Source: Sphingomonas_Q fennica_A
GTDB taxonomy: Bacteria; Pseudomonadota; Alphaproteobacteria; Sphingomonadales; Sphingomonadaceae
Length of the DNA: 64,000 bases
NCBI GenBank assembly: GCA_036946415.1
Contig: JAQIJD010000001.1
Span: 62,001-126,000 of the forward strand
Direction of reading: 5' to 3'
In this document: piece after piece, positions 59,138 through 64,000 of the stretch
Layout: each line of letters starts with the position of its first letter
Position numbering within the stretch: the first letter of the stretch is position 1
Made by a program: the position numbers and the translations under genes
The notes under the pieces: model-generated
Database searches by the model: none
Told to the model about the DNA's origin: nothing
What the model saw: only the letters and a program-made list of their open reading frames with translations

Positions 59138-61690
59138 GTGAGACATTCTTTCCTCTTATCGGCGTCCATCATCGCGGCAATTGCGCCTGGCGTAGCATCG
59201 GCTCAGGTTGATCGTGGATCCGTCGCGGTTTCCGGAGCGGGAAGCGAGTCCGGCACGCTGCCGGATATTGTTGTCACGGCCACCCGCCAGGCGACCAACG
59301 TCCAGTCCACGCCCTTGGCCATAACGGCGGTGACATCCGAGAATCTCGTTCAACGAGGGCTTACGAACGCGGCAGACCTTGCCGGCATCATCCCCAATGC
59401 CTCGTTTCGCCGATCGCAGGGCATCTACGGTCCCGGTGTCTCGGCCTTCATCCGGGGTATCGGCCAGCTTGACACGAGCCTGGCCCAGGAACCGGGTGTC
59501 GCCTTCTATGTCGACGACGTATATTATCCGCTTCTGTTCGGCTCCCTGTTCGATCTGTTGGACCTCGATCACGTCGAGGTGCTGCGCGGACCACAGGGGA
59601 CGCTATTCGGCCGGAACGCGCTCGCGGGTGCCATAAATCTGGTAAGCCGTCAGCCCAGCCTCTCGGAAGCGCGCGGTTATGTCGAGGCGACCGCCGGGAA
59701 TTTCGCCCGGCGGGATTTCCGCGGTGGCTTCAATCTCCCGATCACGGGGACGCTGGCCATCAATCTCGCAGCCCTCTCCAAGGAGCGGCTGGGATATCAG
59801 AAGCGGCTGGATTTCCGTTGCGAGATGGTCCGGCGCGGGACGCCGGAACTGGCGGGCACCTTTCCATTCTCGGATGCGAACCTGATCAACGGGTCCAATC
59901 GGTCCACGCCCGACGACTGCACGATCGGGCGCCTTGGCGGCGAGAATGTGCGTGCGGGCAGGGGGCAGCTGCTGTGGCGACCTGGGCCGGACGTATCGCT
60001 GACCATCAGCGCCGATTATGTGCGCGACAATTCGGATGCGCCGGCGGATTCGCTTCTTTCGATCAATCCGGCGACCGCGAACACGAACGCCAACCTCCGT
60101 TCGCTGTTCAACCGCTATACCGCGCCCGGCGGACCCACCTTTTTCTACGATAGCCGCTTCCTGACGGGTAATCCCTATACGACATATGCGACCTTCGCCG
60201 ATCCCGTGCCGGCAGGCACGGCCATACCGGGTAACAGCTTCTACAACGGATCCAATTTCCGCGGCGGCATCCGCAACGCACCGATCAGCCGCCTGCGGAA
60301 CTGGGGTGTTTCCGGCAAACTCGTATATGGTGTCGCCGAGGATATCGATCTGACGCTGGTCGGCGGCTATCGCAGCATCACGGCCACCTATCCGTTCGAC
60401 GTCGACGGCACGCCACTGGCGCTCGAGAACAACCGCAACGACGTTGCACAGCAGAACTTTTCCGGTGAGTTTCGCGTATCGGGCAAGCGAAGCTGGATCG
60501 ACTGGGTAGTCGGCTTATTCTATTACGAAGCCGACGGCACACAGCGCTTTGCGGGAACGTCACCCTATAACAATACCCTGCGATACCAAACCAACGACTA
60601 CACGCCCCGCAGCAAAGCTGCCTACGCCAACGTCGTGATACGTCCATTCGACAAGCTCGGGATCACGCTGGGCGGCCGCTATTCCGACGACAAGAAACCG
60701 GTCAACTTCTACAGCGTCATCGACGGGACGACTGCGGCATCGACGGTGTATGCACCTGCGACGACCGGATCGACCATCTTCGACATCAACCTCGCGAAGA
60801 AGCGTTTCGACTGGAAGCTCGGGCTCGACTATCATCTGGCGGATCGCACGATGGTCTATGCCTCGGCGGCGACCGGTTTCCGGCTGCCCGGCTTCAATGC
60901 CCGGCCCTTCCAGGCGACGCAGGTCGGCCAGTTTCCCGGCGAGGAGATACTTTCCTACGAGCTGGGTGTGAAGACCGATCTGTTCGATCGGCGTCTGCGC
61001 CTGAACGCTACCGCTTTCTATACCGACTATAAGACCCGTATCCAGACGATCGCCGGAGCCGAATATCTGCTCGATCCGGCTGGGCGGCCGGTGGCCGGCA
61101 ATCAGGTGACCGTGCCCGCCGGGCAGGAAGGGGTCACCATCTGTCAGGCGGCACCGGCGGGAACGCAGGGCTTCCAGTGCATCTCGCGCACGTTCTACGT
61201 GAATATTCCGGGCAAGGTTAAGGGCATCGAAGCGGAAATCGAGGCCAGTCCGGTCGAGCGGCTCACGCTCTCGGCATCGATCGGATATACCCATTTCACC
61301 GCGCCGGACCTGAAGGCACGGCCGGCCACCGCCAATCGGCGGCTGCTGCAAATCCCGGATTGGACGGCGAGCGCCGGTATCCAATATGAGATCGCCGCCT
61401 CCGCTCTGGGCGGCACGATCACTCCGCGTCTCGACTGGTTGTATACGGACGATCTCGTATACAGCGTGACCCGGACGCAGACGAACCAACCGTCCTATTC
61501 GGTCTTCAACGGCCGGATCACCTACCGCAACGACGATCACGGCGCCACCGTGGCGCTGAGCGTGACGAACCTGTTCAACAAATTCTACTATCGGAACATC
61601 TTCGTTTACGAAGACATCGGGTTCCCGCAGGTCAACGGTCAGCCGGCGCCGCCGCGCGAATGGTCGCTGACGCTCGCCAAGCGCTTCTGA
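59138..61690 (+). CDS. TonB-dependent receptor (paralogue of the one at 51136)
   Basis: 850 residues from GTG 59138 behind GGAGGGCGCCAGC. Signal peptide VRHSFLLSASIIAAIAPGVA, TonB-box-like DIVVTATRQATNVQSTPLAI, plug motifs YGPGVSAFIRGIGQLDTS and VEVLRGPQGTLFGRNALAG, C-terminal LAKRF. Extensive block identity with the receptor at 51136, including DDCTIGRLGGEN and RLPGFNARPFQ (RLPGFNVRPSQ there). Its stop overlaps the ATG of an MFS gene (TGATG), forming a receptor-carrier-amidohydrolase operon. Confidence 0.95.
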   Translation: MRHSFLLSASIIAAIAPGVASAQVDRGSVAVSGAGSESGTLPDIVVTATRQATNVQSTPLAITAVTSENLVQRGLTNAADLAGIIPNASFRRSQGIYGPGVSAFIRGIGQLDTSLAQEPGVAFYVDDVYYPLLFGSLFDLLDLDHVEVLRGPQGTLFGRNALAGAINLVSRQPSLSEARGYVEATAGNFARRDFRGGFNLPITGTLAINLAALSKERLGYQKRLDFRCEMVRRGTPELAGTFPFSDANLINGSNRSTPDDCTIGRLGGENVRAGRGQLLWRPGPDVSLTISADYVRDNSDAPADSLLSINPATANTNANLRSLFNRYTAPGGPTFFYDSRFLTGNPYTTYATFADPVPAGTAIPGNSFYNGSNFRGGIRNAPISRLRNWGVSGKLVYGVAEDIDLTLVGGYRSITATYPFDVDGTPLALENNRNDVAQQNFSGEFRVSGKRSWIDWVVGLFYYEADGTQRFAGTSPYNNTLRYQTNDYTPRSKAAYANVVIRPFDKLGITLGGRYSDDKKPVNFYSVIDGTTAASTVYAPATTGSTIFDINLAKKRFDWKLGLDYHLADRTMVYASAATGFRLPGFNARPFQATQVGQFPGEEILSYELGVKTDLFDRRLRLNATAFYTDYKTRIQTIAGAEYLLDPAGRPVAGNQVTVPAGQEGVTICQAAPAGTQGFQCISRTFYVNIPGKVKGIEAEIEASPVERLTLSASIGYTHFTAPDLKARPATANRRLLQIPDWTASAGIQYEIAASALGGTITPRLDWLYTDDLVYSVTRTQTNQPSYSVFNGRITYRNDDHGATVALSVTNLFNKFYYRNIFVYEDIGFPQVNGQPAPPREWSLTLAKRF

Positions 61691-63105
61691 TGCACGGCGA
61701 GACAGATCAGGTGGCGGCGGCGGGGGTGTCGCCGGAGGACGGGGCGGCGCCGGCCGGCCGGATCGCCGCCGATCAGCCATGGCCGTCGGCCCGATCCTCC
61801 TGCTATACCATGTTCGTGCTCGGTGTGGTCGTGATGTTCACGATCCTCGATCGCCAGGTGCTGGCCCTGATGATCGCACCCATCAAGGCGGATTTCGGAA
61901 TTTCCGATACGCAGGCGGCGCTGCTGCTGGGGGCGGCCTTCTCGCTCACCTATGCGCTCGCCGGGCTGCCGATCGCGAGGATCGCCGACGTCGCCAATCG
62001 CCGCAACCTGATCGCGGCCTGCATCGCCTTCTGGAGCGCTTCCACCATGGCGTGCGGCCTCGCCCAGAATTATGCGCACCTCTTCCTGTCCCGGCTCGGC
62101 ATCGGCATCGGCGAGGCGGGATATGCGCCGGCGACCTGGTCGATGGTCACGGACACCTTTCCGCGAGAGAAGGTGGCCTTCGCAACCGGCACGATCGCGA
62201 TCGGCGGGTATGTGGGAAGCGGCGGCGCCCTGATCCTGGGCGGCAGCGTGCTGGCGCTGCTGGCGGCCTTCCCGATCGGTGCCCTTCCCGTCATCGGCGT
62301 GCTGCGGCCCTGGCAATGGACGTTCGTCATCGTCGGCCTGCCGGGACTGCTCTGGGCTCTGGTGGTGCTGACGCTGCGCGAGCCGCCCCGTCGCGGCGTC
62401 GCGGCCGGACAAAGGCGATCGGTTCCGGCAGCGGACGTGGCGCGTCTGCTATGGGCGGACTGGCGGACCTATACCGCGGTGATCGGCGGCATGGCCGTCA
62501 AGTCGCTGATGACGATGGGCACCACCCAGTGGATGCCGACCCTGTTCGTCCGCCAGTTCGGCTGGACGCTCACGCAGATCGGGCTGTGGCAGGGCATCGT
62601 GGTTCTCATCGCGGGGCCGATCGGGCTGGTCGCGGGCGGGAAGCTTTCCGAATATCTCCATCGCCGCGGCATGATCGACGCCGATCTGCGGATCGTCTTC
62701 TGGGCGTTGATCGTCACGGTGCCCCTGTCGGTGATCTTCCCGCTGGTCGCCGATCCGCATGCGATGCTGGCCCTGTATGGGCTGAACATCTTCATCGCCT
62801 CGCTCGGCATCGGCCCGGGTACCGCCTCGCTCCAGGTCATCACGCCCAATCCGATGCGCGCCCAGGTGAGTGCGATCTACATGTTCTGCATGAACGTTAT
62901 CGGCCTGGCGCTCGGTCCGCTGATCGTGGCCCTGTTCACCGACTATCTGTTCAGCAACGAACAGGATCTCAAATATTCCATCTCGCTCTGCGCGATCACG
63001 CTTGGGCCGATCACCTGTCTCGTCGTGGCCCAGGGCCTGCGCCCCTACCGCCAAAGCTATGCGAACGCGATGCGCCGCGATGGCCGCCCGGCTTCCAAGG
63101 AGTGA
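61690..63105 (+). CDS. MFS carrier (spinster-like)
   Basis: 471 residues from ATG 61690, overlapping the receptor stop. About 12 membrane segments: FTILDRQVLALMIAPIKADF in helix 1, LTYALAGLPIARIADVANRR with the cytoplasmic MFS motif, SRLGIGIGEAGYAPATWSM in helix 4, QVITPNPMRAQVSAIYMF in a late helix (QIVTPNEMRGQVNALYLF in the carrier at 20624). It should take the receptor's cargo across the inner membrane. Confidence 0.9.
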   Translation: MHGETDQVAAAGVSPEDGAAPAGRIAADQPWPSARSSCYTMFVLGVVVMFTILDRQVLALMIAPIKADFGISDTQAALLLGAAFSLTYALAGLPIARIADVANRRNLIAACIAFWSASTMACGLAQNYAHLFLSRLGIGIGEAGYAPATWSMVTDTFPREKVAFATGTIAIGGYVGSGGALILGGSVLALLAAFPIGALPVIGVLRPWQWTFVIVGLPGLLWALVVLTLREPPRRGVAAGQRRSVPAADVARLLWADWRTYTAVIGGMAVKSLMTMGTTQWMPTLFVRQFGWTLTQIGLWQGIVVLIAGPIGLVAGGKLSEYLHRRGMIDADLRIVFWALIVTVPLSVIFPLVADPHAMLALYGLNIFIASLGIGPGTASLQVITPNPMRAQVSAIYMFCMNVIGLALGPLIVALFTDYLFSNEQDLKYSISLCAITLGPITCLVVAQGLRPYRQSYANAMRRDGRPASKE

Positions 63106-63110
63106 CGTTC

Positions 63111-64000
63111 ATGCAGATCATCGATGCCCAGATTCACGAGCCGCAGATCGGCGGGTCGCTCCGGCCCGTTCTGCCCGACGGCGTCACGCTTTCCGACGAG
63201 ATGCGCACGTTCGTCAACGTCGAACTCGCACGCGAGGCGATCGACAGCACGGGCATCGACAAGGCGCTCGTCTTCGCGCGTCAGCCTTTCAACGAGGCCT
63301 GCGTCAACCTCTATCCGGAACGCTTCGCCGCCGTGCTGGTGTTCGACCCGCTGGCCGAGGATCTGGACGAGCAGATGGCGGCGTTCCGGGCCAAACCCGG
63401 CATGCTCGCCTGCCGTACCCTGCTGACCAACTATTCGCAGATCTGGCGCGACCCGGCGGCGGAACTGGCGCTCAACCCCGCGTTCGAACAGGGGCTTTTC
63501 GATCGCTACTACGCGCTGGCGGCGCGCCATCGCCTCCCGCTGTTCGTCGGCGGGCACGATCATGCGAGCCGCATCGCACCCGTGGCCGAGCGCCATCCGG
63601 ATCTGACGATCATCATCGATCATTTCGGCATAACGCAGTCGCTGGCGACACCTGTCGCGGGTGATCGCTGGCGGGCGTTGCCCGATCTGCTCGCCCTCGC
63701 GCGCTATCCGAACGTCTACGTCAAATGCTGTGGCGTGCCGGTCGTCAGCCGCGAGCCTTATCCCTATCGAGATGTCTGGCCGCATTTCCATCGTGTGCTC
63801 AAGGCGTTCGGGCCGGAGCGGTGCATGTGGGCGAGCGATTACACGCGGATGCGGTGGGGCACGTCGACCCCGCCCGATGCCAGCGGGTTTCCGCCGCGCA
63901 AGGACTGGAAGCCCTATGCCAAGACGCTGCACTTCCTGCTCGACAGCGACGAGATATCGCAGTCGGACAAGGTCCAATTGTTCGGCGGCGCGGTGCGTCG
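63111..64000 (+). CDS. Amidohydrolase-2 family protein, runs off the right edge
   Basis: At least 296 residues from ATG 63111, behind AAGGAGTGACGTTC, five bases after the carrier stop. MQIIDAQIHEPQIGGSLRP has the D-x-Q-x-H variant of the N-terminal metal motif, HDHASRIAPVAERHPDLTII continues into IIDHFGITQ, and CMWASDYTRMRWG carries the metal Asp. It belongs to the same superfamily branch as 41887 and 53916 but is more distant from both. No signal peptide, so it is cytoplasmic. The C-terminus is outside the window. Confidence 0.88.
   Translation, partial: MQIIDAQIHEPQIGGSLRPVLPDGVTLSDEMRTFVNVELAREAIDSTGIDKALVFARQPFNEACVNLYPERFAAVLVFDPLAEDLDEQMAAFRAKPGMLACRTLLTNYSQIWRDPAAELALNPAFEQGLFDRYYALAARHRLPLFVGGHDHASRIAPVAERHPDLTIIIDHFGITQSLATPVAGDRWRALPDLLALARYPNVYVKCCGVPVVSREPYPYRDVWPHFHRVLKAFGPERCMWASDYTRMRWGTSTPPDASGFPPRKDWKPYAKTLHFLLDSDEISQSDKVQLFGGAVR

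Noticed and set aside
1..64000. CRISPR array, prophage, integrase/att site, tRNA or rRNA.
   Set aside because: No regularly spaced repeats, no phage structural genes, no integrase and no tRNA- or rRNA-like sequence were seen on either strand; the only mobile element recognised is the IS at 19288-20485.

Overview
The window is high-GC alphaproteobacterial DNA. Six TonB-dependent receptors, MFS carriers coupled to them, exported PQQ dehydrogenases and short REP-like repeats all suggest a sphingomonad (Sphingomonas, Novosphingobium, Rhizorhabdus or a relative). That assignment is inferred from gene content and style; there is no rRNA or tRNA here to confirm it. The window reads as accessory catabolic DNA: self-contained uptake-and-degradation cassettes, each with its own regulator, plus several genes caught in the act of decay.

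Region 1 (1-11.7 kb) is a hexuronate locus. A leftward operon of strictly overlapping genes encodes an exported family 2 glycoside hydrolase, an ExuT-like carrier, UxuA, UxaC, UxuB and KdgK, the full route from a glucuronide to KDPG. A TonB-dependent receptor follows in the same direction with its own promoter. A FadR-type GntR regulator is divergent, and a shared TGGTCAGGCC operator lies in front of both the hydrolase and the receptor. A decayed FAA-hydrolase-family gene lies beyond the regulator.

Region 2 (12.7-20.5 kb) has a MarR regulator, a receptor, an AAHS-like carrier, a CYP199-like P450, formaldehyde dehydrogenase, 2Fe-2S ferredoxin and ferredoxin reductase. This looks like uptake and O-demethylation of a methoxylated aromatic acid. 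The dehydrogenase has lost its middle. The reductase has lost its FAD loop and its 3' part at an IS3-family element that is itself frameshifted.

Region 3 (20.6-36.2 kb) has a carrier plus receptor, a frameshifted AraC regulator and a divergent quinohaemoprotein dehydrogenase. Convergent to these is a seven-gene overlapping operon in which every product appears exported: two related small proteins, an SMP-30-like propeller, three tandem SnoaL/NTF2-like proteins and a second quinohaemoprotein dehydrogenase. This is my best candidate for an undescribed periplasmic pathway.

Region 4 (36.9-48.8 kb) has an IclR regulator, receptor and exported hydrolase. Next is a leftward set of flavin-reductase-like protein, HpcH/HpaI aldolase, UTRA regulator, cupin and amidohydrolase. 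Divergent from it are an EF-hand protein, a carrier and a second flavin-reductase-like protein.

Region 5 (48.9-64 kb) is a leftward cluster of three Asp-box propellers, a dienelactone-hydrolase-like protein with Asp in place of the nucleophile Cys, an amidohydrolase, a receptor and an orphan substrate-binding protein. It faces a rightward receptor-carrier-amidohydrolase set whose receptor is a close paralogue of the first. Between them lies a fossil of a second P450 gene like the one in region 2.
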